A program made the translations under genes and the position numbers. From PUPG01 sp031323845 (GTDB taxonomy: Bacteria; Bacteroidota; Bacteroidia; Bacteroidales; UBA7960): a stretch of 38,814 bases of DNA. The stretch is taken from positions 1 through 38,814 of the forward strand of contig JAVIYP010000026.1 in the NCBI GenBank assembly GCA_031323845.1, written 5' to 3'. Shown piece after piece: positions 24,979-33,454 of the stretch (positions are counted from its first letter, which is position 1; the number at the start of each line of letters is the position of its first letter). Below the pieces are notes generated by a model. That model did not search any database. It saw nothing but the letters and a program-made list of their open reading frames with translations, and was not told the DNA's origin.

Positions 24979-25911
24979 CTAAGGGTGCAGCTTTTTTATC
25001 AAGCCCGGAAGCTTCTTCATAAGTGCCAGTTCTTTCATCTTGGCTTTTGCTTCAATGGCGGGCGAACCAAAATAGGTGGTGTTGCCTTTGAGCGATTTGG
25101 AAATGCCTGACTGCCCAAGCACTACCGCACCGCTGCCAATGCTGAGGTCTTTCTGTACACCTACCTGTCCCCACAAAATCACATCATCGCCTATGTTTAC
25201 ACACCCGGCTACACCCACCTGGGCGGCGAAGAGACAGTTTTTCCCGATGATGGTGTCGTGTCCGATCTGAATCAGGTTGTCGAGCTTGGTTCCCTTCCCA
25301 ATTGTGGTATTGCCGGAAACACCTTTGTCAATGGTGGTGTTGGCTCCAATCTCCACATCATCTTCAATGATCACCGTGCCGCAGGACTCCAGTTTGTCGT
25401 AATGTGCCGGCCTGCGCTTAAAATAAAAAGCATCGGCACCAATGACGGCTCCCGAATGAATAATCACATTGTCTCCGATAACGCAGCGGTCGTAAATGTT
25501 TACGTTTGCGTGTATGAGGCAGTTTTTCCCCACACGCACGTGATTCCCGATAAACACTCCCGGCTGAATGATGCTGCCTTCTCCGATTACAGCGGTGGGG
25601 CTGATCATCGAGGATGCTTCTTCAAAAGGACGGAATCTTTTTACCAGGTATACAAAATCACGGAAGGGGTCATTGGAAAAAATAAGGACTTTACCGTTCG
25701 AGGGGGCTATTTTTTTGTTGATGATGATGGTGCTGGCCTTTGACCCGAGGGCTTTTTCATAGTATTTGGGATGGTCAACGAAAGTCAGATCACCAGTTTC
25801 CACCCGGTGTATTTCATTGATTCCGCTGACAGGGAAGTCGGGGTTTCCGGAGAAATCCGCACCAATAAGACCGGCTATTTCTTTTAGAGAAAGGGGGGGC
25901 GATAGCTGCAT
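24979..25911 (-). CDS. Second LpxD-like N-acyltransferase (hexapeptide-repeat)
   Basis: 310 residues. The N-terminal LpxD domain (LKEIAGLIGADFSGN, GINEIHRVETGDLTFVDHPKYY) is followed by a left-handed beta-helix of hexapeptide repeats. The catalytic His is kept in LDNLIQIGHDTIIG. The usual IGADGFGFA motif is changed to IGADAFYFKRRPAHYDKL, and FGSPAIEAKAKMKEL closes the chain. LpxD adds the N-acyl chain of lipid A. A canonical LpxD is encoded at 29395-30423, so this paralogue may use a different acyl chain or acceptor. It is the last gene of the minus-strand cluster, 9 bp after efp. Confidence 0.82.
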   Translation of the reverse strand: MQLSPPLSLKEIAGLIGADFSGNPDFPVSGINEIHRVETGDLTFVDHPKYYEKALGSKASTIIINKKIAPSNGKVLIFSNDPFRDFVYLVKRFRPFEEASSMISPTAVIGEGSIIQPGVFIGNHVRVGKNCLIHANVNIYDRCVIGDNVIIHSGAVIGADAFYFKRRPAHYDKLESCGTVIIEDDVEIGANTTIDKGVSGNTTIGKGTKLDNLIQIGHDTIIGKNCLFAAQVGVAGCVNIGDDVILWGQVGVQKDLSIGSGAVVLGQSGISKSLKGNTTYFGSPAIEAKAKMKELALMKKLPGLIKKLHP

Positions 25912-25920
25912 CCTGGGGTT

Positions 25921-26484
25921 TTATTTTACTCTTTCGGAATATTCCTTTGAGCGGGTATCTACTTTGATCATTTCTCCGGTTTCAATGAACAAGGGCACGT
26001 TAACGATGGCGCCTGTTTCCACTGTTGCCGCTTTAAGGGTGTTTGTAGCCGTATCGCCTCTTACGCCGGGCTCGGTGTAGGTGACTTCCAGTTCCACAAA
26101 AGCTGGCAGCTCACAATTCAACGGTGTTTCCGTGTCGGCATGGTAAACGATTTCCACCTCCTGGCCTTCTTTAAGAAGGTCCGGTGCATTGATGAGCTGT
26201 TCCTCAATGCTAAGCTGCTCAAAACTTACCGCATGCATAAAATGATATCCGAGATCATCCTTGTAAATAAACTGGTAGGGCCGTCTTTCCACCCTGGCCA
26301 CATTCACCTTCACTCCTGCGTTGAACGTATTCGCAAGCACCTTCCCTGTTTTCAGGTTTTTTAATTTGGTGCGCACGAAGGCTCCACCCTTGCCGGGTTT
26401 TACATGCTGAAACTCTACGATGGTATATAGTTCATTGTTTATTTCCAGGCACAGACCGTTCCGGAAATCTGCTGTTGTTGCCAT
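25921..26484 (-). CDS. efp: Elongation factor P
   Basis: Relieves ribosome stalling at polyproline stretches. It is 187 residues, the standard length. KOW-like domain I carries the tip loop PGKGGA at 30-35 with Lys32 as the modifiable residue. The two OB domains follow and end with GAIVNVPLFIETGEMIKVDT and the usual RSKEYSERVK. It lies 53 bp after the ABC ATPase gene, with its own likely -7 box, and 9 bp before the second LpxD. Confidence 0.97.
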   Translation of the reverse strand: MATTADFRNGLCLEINNELYTIVEFQHVKPGKGGAFVRTKLKNLKTGKVLANTFNAGVKVNVARVERRPYQFIYKDDLGYHFMHAVSFEQLSIEEQLINAPDLLKEGQEVEIVYHADTETPLNCELPAFVELEVTYTEPGVRGDTATNTLKAATVETGAIVNVPLFIETGEMIKVDTRSKEYSERVK

Positions 26485-26521
26485 AAATTTCTATTAATCA
26501 AACGTTTTAATTAAACAGCCA

Positions 26522-26529
26522 CAAAAGTA
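26522..26529 (-). promoter_or_regulatory. Putative -7 box of efp
   Basis: Minus-strand TACTTTTG (26529 to 26522) matches TAnnTTTG, 37 bp before the efp ATG. A TTG at 26548-26546 (16-bp spacer) inside the 3' end of the ATPase gene could serve as -33. Confidence 0.45.
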
Positions 26530-26537
26530 CAAAAAAA

Positions 26538-27149
26538 TTACAAACCAATAACATGCTCGCAGCCGGGGTATTCTTCTTTGTTGTGGTTGGAGGCAATGAT
26601 GATGGTTCTGCTGGCACCATAGTCTTTGAGCAGGGAAGCGTACCAGAGCCTACCTTCTTCATCGAGGTTCGAACAGGGTTCATCAAGCAGCAAAAGGGGA
26701 GATGCACTGAGTATGCTCAACGCAATGCGGACTCGTTGTTTCATGCCTGATGAAAAATGCTTTAAGGGCTTGGCAGCGCTTTCTGCCAGACCGGCGAGTT
26801 CAGCTATTTCATCATCAGTCCAGGGCTTCTGAAACTTCTTAAAATAGCGCTGGAAGCGAATCATCTCCAACAAGCTGAACTCTTCAATCAGTTCCAGGTA
26901 GGGCGCAGTCATTGAGAGGTGTGTAAAAACAGCATCGGGATGAACCGGAGCATCGTTTAACTTCCATTCCACGTTTCCCGCCGATGGCCTGATATAGCCG
27001 GCAATAATCTTCATCAGGGTTGACTTTCCGCTACCGTTTTTTCCGGTAACGGTGTGAATATTCCCGGCTTCAAAGGTTACATCAAGGTTCTTGAATACCC
27101 ATTTGCTCAGGTACATTTTACCACAAGCTCGAAGGCTTACCTGCATCAT
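26538..27149 (-). CDS. ABC transporter ATP-binding protein, possibly CcmA-like
   Basis: 203 residues, a single compact ABC ATPase domain: Walker A GKNGSGKST at 36-44, signature HFSSGMKQR, Walker B LLLLDEPCSNLDEEG and an H-loop His in IIIASNH. No membrane domain is attached and no permease is next to it. The size is that of CcmA (about 200-215), and the window holds ccmBCDE without a ccmA, so it could be the ATPase of the haem-release complex. Sequence alone does not settle this. It lies 11 bp after lpxA. Confidence 0.82.
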   Translation of the reverse strand: MMQVSLRACGKMYLSKWVFKNLDVTFEAGNIHTVTGKNGSGKSTLMKIIAGYIRPSAGNVEWKLNDAPVHPDAVFTHLSMTAPYLELIEEFSLLEMIRFQRYFKKFQKPWTDDEIAELAGLAESAAKPLKHFSSGMKQRVRIALSILSASPLLLLDEPCSNLDEEGRLWYASLLKDYGASRTIIIASNHNKEEYPGCEHVIGL

Positions 27150-27160
27150 AATGCACGGGT

Positions 27161-27949
27161 TTATCTTTCTTTGTAGGAGTAGCCCTTCATAATGCCGCGA
27201 CTTGACTTGGCAATGAAGCTTAATATCTCATCCCGCTCCGGGGTGGCAGACATCTCTGTTTCCACATAGGTTACAGCCTGGCTTACGTTGAGGTTTTTGA
27301 GGTAAATGATGCGGTAAATGTCCTGAATTTCTTTGATTTGCTCACTGCTAAAACCTCTTCTGCGCAAACCGATGGAGTTGATGCCGACAAACGACAAGGG
27401 GTCACGGGCGGCCTTGGTGAATGGTGGTACGTCTTTCCGAACCAGTGATCCCCCTGATATCATTACGTGCGGGCCGATGTTAACAAATTGGTGCACAGCA
27501 GACAACCCGCCGATGATAGCAAAGTCTTCTATAACGATATGTCCGGCCAGGTTAACGGCATTGGCAAGAATGCAATAGTCGCCGATGTAGCAGTCGTGGG
27601 CTACGTGCACGTAGGCCATAAGCAGGCAGTTGTTGCCGATCACGGTTTTGTTGCTTGCTTTGGTCCCCCTGTTGATGGTGACAAACTCCCTGATGGTGGT
27701 GTTGTCTCCAATCTCTACTACTGTGTCCTCTCCGTCGAACTTCAGGTCCTGGGGTATGGCGCTGATGACGGCACCCGGGAAAACGCGGCAGTTTTTGCCA
27801 ATACGCGCCCCTTCCATAATGGTGACGTTGGATCCAATCCAGGTCCCCTCACCGATTTCAACATTCTTGTGAATGGTGACAAAGGGTTCAATAACCACAT
27901 TTCTTGCAATTTTTGCCTGTGGATGTACGTATGCTAAAGGTTGGTTCAT
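27161..27949 (-). CDS. lpxA: Acyl-[ACP]-UDP-N-acetylglucosamine O-acyltransferase LpxA
   Basis: First enzyme of lipid A synthesis, cytosolic trimer, 262 residues from the ATG at 27949. The family start is LAYVHPQAKIARNVVIEPFV, followed by a left-handed beta-helix of hexapeptide repeats. The catalytic His is in YVHVAHDCYIGD, and the C-terminal helical domain is GLRRRGFSSEQIKEIQDIYR. The frame is open upstream to 28042, but that part overlaps lpxC/fabZ and is not LpxA-like. The gap after lpxC/fabZ is 8 bp. Confidence 0.95.
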   Translation of the reverse strand: MNQPLAYVHPQAKIARNVVIEPFVTIHKNVEIGEGTWIGSNVTIMEGARIGKNCRVFPGAVISAIPQDLKFDGEDTVVEIGDNTTIREFVTINRGTKASNKTVIGNNCLLMAYVHVAHDCYIGDYCILANAVNLAGHIVIEDFAIIGGLSAVHQFVNIGPHVMISGGSLVRKDVPPFTKAARDPLSFVGINSIGLRRRGFSSEQIKEIQDIYRIIYLKNLNVSQAVTYVETEMSATPERDEILSFIAKSSRGIMKGYSYKER

Positions 27950-27957
27950 CTGTTTTG

Positions 27958-29352
27958 CTATTTGTTCTTCACTACCTGAGCCATCATTTCGGCTTCCAGT
28001 ACCACTTTGCTGCCTACATAGGCAATGCCCCGCATGTGGCATATGCCCCGGCGGACAGGAGCCAGCAGGGTCATTTTAAAGATCATGGTGTCGCCGGGTA
28101 CCACTTTTTGTTTAAAGCGGACATTGTCAATCTTCAGGAAATACGTGTTGTAATTTTCCGGATCTTCCACCTGCGATAATACCAGGATGCCGCCGGCCTG
28201 TGCCATGGCCTCAATCTGAAGCACACCGGGCATGATAGGCTCCTTCGGGAAATGGCCGGTAAAAAAGGCTTCATTCATGGTGACATTTTTGATGGCCACC
28301 ACGGAATTGCCGGTGATGTCAATGATTTTATCAACGAGCAAAAACGGGGGCCTGTGCGGGAGCATGTTTTGAATGTCGTTGATATCATACACAGGCTTTT
28401 TGTTTGGGTCGTAAGCCGGGATTTGCTCCTCTTCAATGCGAAGTTTTATGTGCTTCTTCAGGAGCCGCGCAAAAAGAACATTGGACGCATGTCCGGGTTT
28501 GCTAGCTATGATATGGCCCTTTATGGGCTTGCCCGTAAGTGCCAGATCGCCTACAATATCCAGTATCTTGTGCCGGGCCGGCTCATTGGGGAAGCTGAGT
28601 TCCAGGTTGTTCAATATGCCTTCGGAGCGTACTTCGACACTGGGCTTGTTAAGTACTTTTGCCAGCCGGTCAAGCTCTTCCTGGCTTACCTTCCGGTCTA
28701 CAAAAACAATCGCATTGCTCAGGTCGCCCCCTTTAATCAGGTTTTGCGACAGCAGGAATTCGAGCTCATGCAGAAATACAAAAGTGCGGCAGGTGCTTAT
28801 TTGCTGATTAAAATCGCTGATTTGGTGGAGGCTGGCATGCTGATGTCCGAGCACCCTGGACCGGTAATCGATCAGACAGGTGATCCTGTAGTCATCACAG
28901 GGCAGTGCAATGAGCTCACAGTCTTTTTCCTCGTGATACAGGCGTATGGGTTCACGCACTACAAAAAAGTCCTTGAATGCTTCCTGCTCAATGGTCCCCG
29001 TCCTGGCAATGGCTTCTGTAAAAAAGCGGCTGCTGCCATCCATGATGGGAACTTCCGGACAGTCCACTTCGATCGTGGCGTTGTCAATTTCAAAACCGGT
29101 TAGCGCTGCAAGGATGTGCTCAACGGTGGCAATGCGAATGCCATCATTTTCAAGGGTAGTTCCCCGCGAGGTGTCGGTCACCAGGTGGGCATCGGCATCA
29201 ACAAAGGCATTGTCGCCCAGGTCTGTTCTCCGAAAACGGATGCCGGTATGTGCAGGTTCAGGTTTAATGGTAAGGTTAACCTGTTTGCCTGTATGTAAAC
29301 CGACCCCGGAAACAGATACAGGACTTTTTATGGTTCTTTGTTTTTTGTTCAT
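27958..29352 (-). CDS. lpxC/fabZ: Bifunctional LpxC-FabZ fusion (UDP-3-O-acyl-GlcNAc deacetylase / 3-hydroxyacyl-ACP dehydratase)
   Basis: 464 residues with two enzymes. Residues ~1-300 are the zinc deacetylase LpxC, the committed step of lipid A synthesis, with zinc ligands His79 (VEHILAALTG), His261 and Asp265 (HKILDIVGDL) and catalytic-region His281. Residues ~320-464 are FabZ, the dehydratase of fatty acid synthesis, with HRPPFLLVDKI and the active-site His367 and Glu381 (GHFPKEPIMPG, QIEAMAQAGG). The fusion is typical of Bacteroidota and links the supply of 3-hydroxyacyl chains to lipid A. It sits between lpxD and lpxA. Confidence 0.97.
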   Translation of the reverse strand: MNKKQRTIKSPVSVSGVGLHTGKQVNLTIKPEPAHTGIRFRRTDLGDNAFVDADAHLVTDTSRGTTLENDGIRIATVEHILAALTGFEIDNATIEVDCPEVPIMDGSSRFFTEAIARTGTIEQEAFKDFFVVREPIRLYHEEKDCELIALPCDDYRITCLIDYRSRVLGHQHASLHQISDFNQQISTCRTFVFLHELEFLLSQNLIKGGDLSNAIVFVDRKVSQEELDRLAKVLNKPSVEVRSEGILNNLELSFPNEPARHKILDIVGDLALTGKPIKGHIIASKPGHASNVLFARLLKKHIKLRIEEEQIPAYDPNKKPVYDINDIQNMLPHRPPFLLVDKIIDITGNSVVAIKNVTMNEAFFTGHFPKEPIMPGVLQIEAMAQAGGILVLSQVEDPENYNTYFLKIDNVRFKQKVVPGDTMIFKMTLLAPVRRGICHMRGIAYVGSKVVLEAEMMAQVVKNK

Positions 29353-29394
29353 GATAACGAGGCGGAGCTGGATGCTCCGGGAAATAAGTAAGGT

Positions 29395-30423
29395 CTATTT
29401 TGTTTTTTTGATCTGTTGTTCAAGCTCTTCAATTCTTTTGACCAGCTTTTCAAAATTGCGGAAATATATGAATGCTTTTCGGTATTGTGCTGCTTCCATA
29501 GCCGGGGAGCCCATGATGATCTGCCCGTCCTTGATGTTCGACGGCACTCCGGCCTGAGCCGCCATTTTTACGTCATTTCCAATGCTCAGATGACCGCTGA
29601 TGCCTGCTTGACCGCCAATCATACAGTTTTTGCCGATTTTCGTTGAACCGGCCACACCCACCTGCGCGGCCATTACGGTGTTTTCACCGATCACCACATT
29701 GTGTCCGATCTGTATCAGGTTGTCGAGCTTTACGCCTTTTTTGATCAGCGTTGAACCCAGGGTGGCCCTGTCAATGGTTGTACCGGCGCCGATTTCAACG
29801 GAATCTTCGATAACGACATTGCCAATTTGTGCTACCTTTTTGTAATTGTTATCGGTCTGGGGTGCAAAGCCAAAACCGTCGGCACCGATCACTGCATTGG
29901 AATGAATGGTGCAATGAGCGCCAATACGGCAGTTGCTGTATATCCTTACACCACTGTAAAGAACGGTGTTGTCGGAAATATGAACACCGTCGCCAATAAA
30001 GCAATGGGGATAAATTTTGACATTTTTGCCCAATTTTACATGATCACCAATGCAGGCAAAGGCGCCGATATAGGCGTCTTCGGGTATGTCGGCCGTAGGA
30101 GATATGAACGCCATATCAGAAATTCCCTTTTTTTCCGGCAGGCTCTTCTGATATTGCTCCAGCAGTCTGGCAAGCGCACTGTAAGGGTCCTTGACCCTGA
30201 TAAGTGTTGCCTCAATCGGTTGTTCCGGAACAAAGTCGTTATGTACCAGTACTATGGATGCCCCTGTGGTATAAATGTATGGCGTGTAAGCCGGATTAGC
30301 CAAAAACGCCATGGTGCCTGCGGATGCTTCTTCAATCTTGGCTATCTGCGAAATCCTGACATCCTGATCCCCTTCAATACTGCCTTGCAGGAAATCGGCA
30401 ATTTCTTTTGCTGAATATTCCAT
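29395..30423 (-). CDS. lpxD: UDP-3-O-acylglucosamine N-acyltransferase LpxD
   Basis: Adds the second, amide-linked acyl chain to UDP-acyl-glucosamine in lipid A synthesis. It is 342 residues, the normal size. The N-terminal uridine-binding domain (AKEIADFLQGSIEGDQDVRI, AGTMAFLANPAYTPYIY) leads into hexapeptide repeats with the canonical IGADGFGFAPQ and catalytic His in IQIGHNVVIGENTVMAAQVG. A C-terminal helix (FRNFEKLVKRIEELEQQIKK) completes it. It is the first gene of the lpxD-lpxC/fabZ-lpxA run. Confidence 0.96.
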   Translation of the reverse strand: MEYSAKEIADFLQGSIEGDQDVRISQIAKIEEASAGTMAFLANPAYTPYIYTTGASIVLVHNDFVPEQPIEATLIRVKDPYSALARLLEQYQKSLPEKKGISDMAFISPTADIPEDAYIGAFACIGDHVKLGKNVKIYPHCFIGDGVHISDNTVLYSGVRIYSNCRIGAHCTIHSNAVIGADGFGFAPQTDNNYKKVAQIGNVVIEDSVEIGAGTTIDRATLGSTLIKKGVKLDNLIQIGHNVVIGENTVMAAQVGVAGSTKIGKNCMIGGQAGISGHLSIGNDVKMAAQAGVPSNIKDGQIIMGSPAMEAAQYRKAFIYFRNFEKLVKRIEELEQQIKKTK

Positions 30424-30452
30424 CCAAAATTCGCTTGGGTTAAATGCGTCCG

Positions 30453-30483
30453 CAAGGTATGAATATTTGCCTTTATAGCCAAA
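30453..30483 (-). promoter_or_regulatory. Weak candidate promoter of the lpx cluster
   Basis: On the minus strand TTTG (30483 to 30480), a 20-bp spacer and TACCTTG (30459 to 30453) lie 30 bp before the lpxD ATG. The -7 box is imperfect, one T short of TAnnTTTG. Confidence 0.35.
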
Positions 30484-30536
30484 TACCTTAAATAAATTTA
30501 TATTCTTTCATGCCTCTTATGGTGAGAAAAGGAGCA

Positions 30537-31784
30537 TTAGACATGAATCGTTTTCGGATAACAGAGAAAATGCTTTTCAACGGGCTGTGACAACACATTT
30601 ATGTTTAACTGATCGCTTGCTTCTCCGACATCCCTTAACTCCCCGTCAGGCGAGAGGATCATGATGCCTCCTGCTCCGGGGTCGTAAGCATTGTTGCTGG
30701 TCAGGCCGCCGATAACAAAGTATCCGGCGTCTTCAGCATCACCGAATCCGTATTTTTTCAGTACCGCTTTTTTTATATTGAAGACATATTCCTCACTGAA
30801 CGGCGACTTTTGAATCTCTATCCTGAACAACTTTCTGTTAAGAAGTCCTTCAGCAAGAGTGTTTAGAATGATGTCGTCATGAGTCCTCCACATTTTGACA
30901 GCCGCAGAGATATCGGTGTCATCAAGCAGCGCAAAATCATCGAGCAGACTGCTGTCTCCGATGAAGTCTTTTCTGTTGTACGTGTTGCCAAGAAAGCGTT
31001 TCAGAGGGGGAGAGGCATGTAGTTGCTCCCCGGCCTGCATCAGAAAGCGCGCACGTTTTAACAGGCTTGCCAGCATGTTTTCGGCTGCAATTACCGTTTT
31101 ATGCAGATAAACCTGCCAGTACATCAACCTTCTGGCAATGATGAACTTTTCTATGCTGTAAATTCCTTTCTTATCGATAACGAGCTTTTCTTCCGAAATA
31201 TTCAGCATTTTTATGATGCGATCCCAGCTGATTATTCCTTCCGAAACCCCTGTGAAAAAACTGTCGCGGTTCAGAAAATCAAGCCTGTCCATGTCGAGCT
31301 GACCTGAAACCAGCTGGTGCAGATGTTTTTTCGGGTGGCTGTTCTTGAAAATGCTGATAGCTTCTTCCAGGCCATGTGGTGTGTTGGCGTCCAGACGGCG
31401 CATGAACATTTCTGTTAAGTCTTCGTGCGAAAGCTCCTCTATGATCGTGTGTTCCAGCGCATGCGAAAAAGGGCCGTGACCCATATCATGAAGCAAAATG
31501 GCTTGCGTGGCAGCAAGTGCTTCGGTTTCAGAGATATCGTGCCCCTTAAACCTGAGTATGTCAATGGCCTGACTCATGAGATACATGGCTCCTAAAGCAT
31601 GATGAAAACGCGTATGCAGGGCACCAGGGTACACCAGGTGCGTTAAACCAAGCTGCTTGATGTTGCGCAGTCTCTGAAAACAGGGCGTTTCTATCAGATC
31701 AAATAAAGAGACATCTGATACGTTTATAAAGCCGTATACCGGATCGTTGATTATGGTAAGCTTTTTGTCAGAAAAAGTCGTCAT
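30537..31784 (-). CDS. HD-domain phosphohydrolase (dGTPase/SAMHD1-like)
   Basis: 415 residues. The metal-binding HD set is intact: His61/His62 in HTRFHHALGAMYLM, His99-Asp100 in AILLHDMGHGPFSHALEHTI, and a downstream SGQLDMDRLDFLNRDSF segment with the later Asp. This arrangement is typical of deoxynucleotide triphosphohydrolases and close relatives; the actual substrate is unknown. The C-terminal ~120 residues resemble those of Bacteroidota homologues. It is transcribed divergently from porX and lies 113 bp upstream of lpxD. Confidence 0.87.
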   Translation of the reverse strand: MTTFSDKKLTIINDPVYGFINVSDVSLFDLIETPCFQRLRNIKQLGLTHLVYPGALHTRFHHALGAMYLMSQAIDILRFKGHDISETEALAATQAILLHDMGHGPFSHALEHTIIEELSHEDLTEMFMRRLDANTPHGLEEAISIFKNSHPKKHLHQLVSGQLDMDRLDFLNRDSFFTGVSEGIISWDRIIKMLNISEEKLVIDKKGIYSIEKFIIARRLMYWQVYLHKTVIAAENMLASLLKRARFLMQAGEQLHASPPLKRFLGNTYNRKDFIGDSSLLDDFALLDDTDISAAVKMWRTHDDIILNTLAEGLLNRKLFRIEIQKSPFSEEYVFNIKKAVLKKYGFGDAEDAGYFVIGGLTSNNAYDPGAGGIMILSPDGELRDVGEASDQLNINVLSQPVEKHFLCYPKTIHV

Positions 31785-31857
31785 GCCGGGTTGGGATAAA
31801 ATGCCGCTTTTACATAATATTAAGGAAAAGCAGCATAAAAGGTTCGGTTATTTTGAT

Positions 31858-31865
31858 TAAATTTG
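31858..31865 (+). promoter_or_regulatory. Putative -7 box of porX
   Basis: TAAATTTG is an exact consensus match 25 bp before the porX ATG. No TTTG is seen at the -33 position. Confidence 0.45.
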
Positions 31866-31890
31866 TTATACTCTGCAAAATACAAAAAAA

Positions 31891-33441
31891 ATGAGTGCAA
31901 GTATTCTTTGGGTTGATGATGAAATTGATCTGTTAAAGCCGCATATCTTGTTTCTAAAAGAGAAAGGTTACGATGTGGATACTGCCACAAGTGGCGCCGA
32001 GGCTTTGGATATTATTGAAGATCAGGGTTTTGATATTATTTTTCTGGATGAGAACATGCCGGGCCTCACGGGTGTGGAAACCCTTGAACGCATTAAAAGC
32101 AAGTTCCCCGCACTGCCTGTGGTCATGATCACGAAAAGTGAAGAGGAAACCATCATGAACAGTGCCATCGGCAGTAACATCTCCGATTATCTGATCAAGC
32201 CGGTAAATCCTCATCAAATACTGCTGGCGCTCAAAAAGAACCTTGAAAACCGCAAATTGATCAGCGAAAAAACATCCATGGCTTACCAGCAACAGTTCCG
32301 GGAAATAGGGGCCAGCTTGTCGGTTTCGCTGGAATTCAGTGAATGGGTGGATATTTACAAGCAGTTGGTTTACTGGGAGCTGGAACTTAGCAAGTCGCAA
32401 AATGAGAGTCTGCGCGATATCTTTTTAATGCAAAAAGGAGAGGCAAACAGTGTTTTTGCGCGCTTTATCAAGGAAAACTATACGGATTGGCTGAATGGGC
32501 GGGCCGATGAAAAACCGGTGCTTTCGCATACGGCTTTTCGTGAAAAATGCCATCCCATCATCAAAAAACAAGAAAAAGTTTTCCTGATCATTATTGACAA
32601 CCTGCGTTTCGATCAATGGAAAGCCATTAGGCCGCGACTTGAGGAAATATACAGGGTAGTGCATGAAGATATCTATTGCAGTATTTTGCCCACGGCCACG
32701 CAATACGCGCGAAATTCCTTCTTTGCCGGCCTGCTGCCCGGTGAAATACAAAAAATGTATCCCAAATACTGGACAAAGGAGACAGAAGAAGGCAAGCGGA
32801 ATGAGTTTGAGCAGGAATTGTTTGCTGAACAGCTACAAAGGCTTGGAGGCGGTATTCCGTTTACCTATCACAAAATACTGAACCTTTCAGCCGGTAAAAA
32901 ATTGCTGAACACCCTGAGCGACCATGCCAGCAAAAAGCTAAATGTTTTGGTTTACAACTTTGTTGATATGTTATCGCATTCCCGCACCGAGATGGAGGTG
33001 ATCAAAGAACTGGCCGACGATGAGGCCGCTTACCGGTCATTGACCGTAAGCTGGTTTGACCACTCTCCATTGTGGGAGATCATCCGCCAGCTTGCCGAAT
33101 GGAAGATCCCGGTTATCATTACCACCGACCATGGCTCAGTGCGTGTGCATAATCCAACCAGGGTGGTGGGGGATAAGAACACCAACACCAACCTGCGCTA
33201 CAAAACCGGCAAAAACCTGCAGTATGATGCCCGTGAAGTCTTTGAGATCAGGAATCCGGCCGATGCATTCCTGCCAAAAGATTTTGTTAGTGCCAACTTT
33301 ATTTTTGCCCTTGAGGATAATTTTTTCGCCTATCCTAACAATTACAATTATTACGTCAGCTATTACAAGAATACCTTCCAGCATGGAGGTGTGTCGCTCG
33401 ATGAAATGCTGATCCCCTTTATCTATCTGACCCCAAAATAA
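31891..33441 (+). CDS. porX: PorX-like response regulator with PglZ/alkaline phosphatase-superfamily effector domain
   Basis: 516 residues. The receiver domain (1-120) has acidic residues DDE at 9-11, phospho-acceptor Asp53 (IIFLDENMPG), Thr81 and Lys103. A helical linker leads to the PglZ domain, with metal/nucleophile candidates in LIIIDNLRFD (231-241) and ILPTATQYARNSFF (Thr268/Thr270) and ITTDHGSVRVH later. PorX with the kinase PorY controls type IX secretion in Porphyromonas gingivalis, and its effector domain has been reported as a phosphodiesterase on cyclic oligonucleotides. No PorY homologue is adjacent. It is followed by tsaE after 13 bp. Confidence 0.92.
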   Translation: MSASILWVDDEIDLLKPHILFLKEKGYDVDTATSGAEALDIIEDQGFDIIFLDENMPGLTGVETLERIKSKFPALPVVMITKSEEETIMNSAIGSNISDYLIKPVNPHQILLALKKNLENRKLISEKTSMAYQQQFREIGASLSVSLEFSEWVDIYKQLVYWELELSKSQNESLRDIFLMQKGEANSVFARFIKENYTDWLNGRADEKPVLSHTAFREKCHPIIKKQEKVFLIIIDNLRFDQWKAIRPRLEEIYRVVHEDIYCSILPTATQYARNSFFAGLLPGEIQKMYPKYWTKETEEGKRNEFEQELFAEQLQRLGGGIPFTYHKILNLSAGKKLLNTLSDHASKKLNVLVYNFVDMLSHSRTEMEVIKELADDEAAYRSLTVSWFDHSPLWEIIRQLAEWKIPVIITTDHGSVRVHNPTRVVGDKNTNTNLRYKTGKNLQYDAREVFEIRNPADAFLPKDFVSANFIFALEDNFFAYPNNYNYYVSYYKNTFQHGGVSLDEMLIPFIYLTPK

Positions 33442-33443
33442 AC

Positions 33444-33451
33444 TATTTTTG
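33444..33451 (+). promoter_or_regulatory. -7-like box abutting the tsaE start codon
   Basis: TATTTTTG matches TAnnTTTG exactly but ends only 3 bp before the tsaE ATG at 33455. If used, transcription would begin at or inside the start codon. It may be chance in AT-rich sequence. Confidence 0.25.
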
Positions 33452-33454
33452 CCC

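Noticed and set aside
28252..29103. 283-codon plus-strand frame opposite lpxC/fabZ
   Set aside because: It is fully antisense to a well-conserved fusion gene and its translation looks like no known protein.
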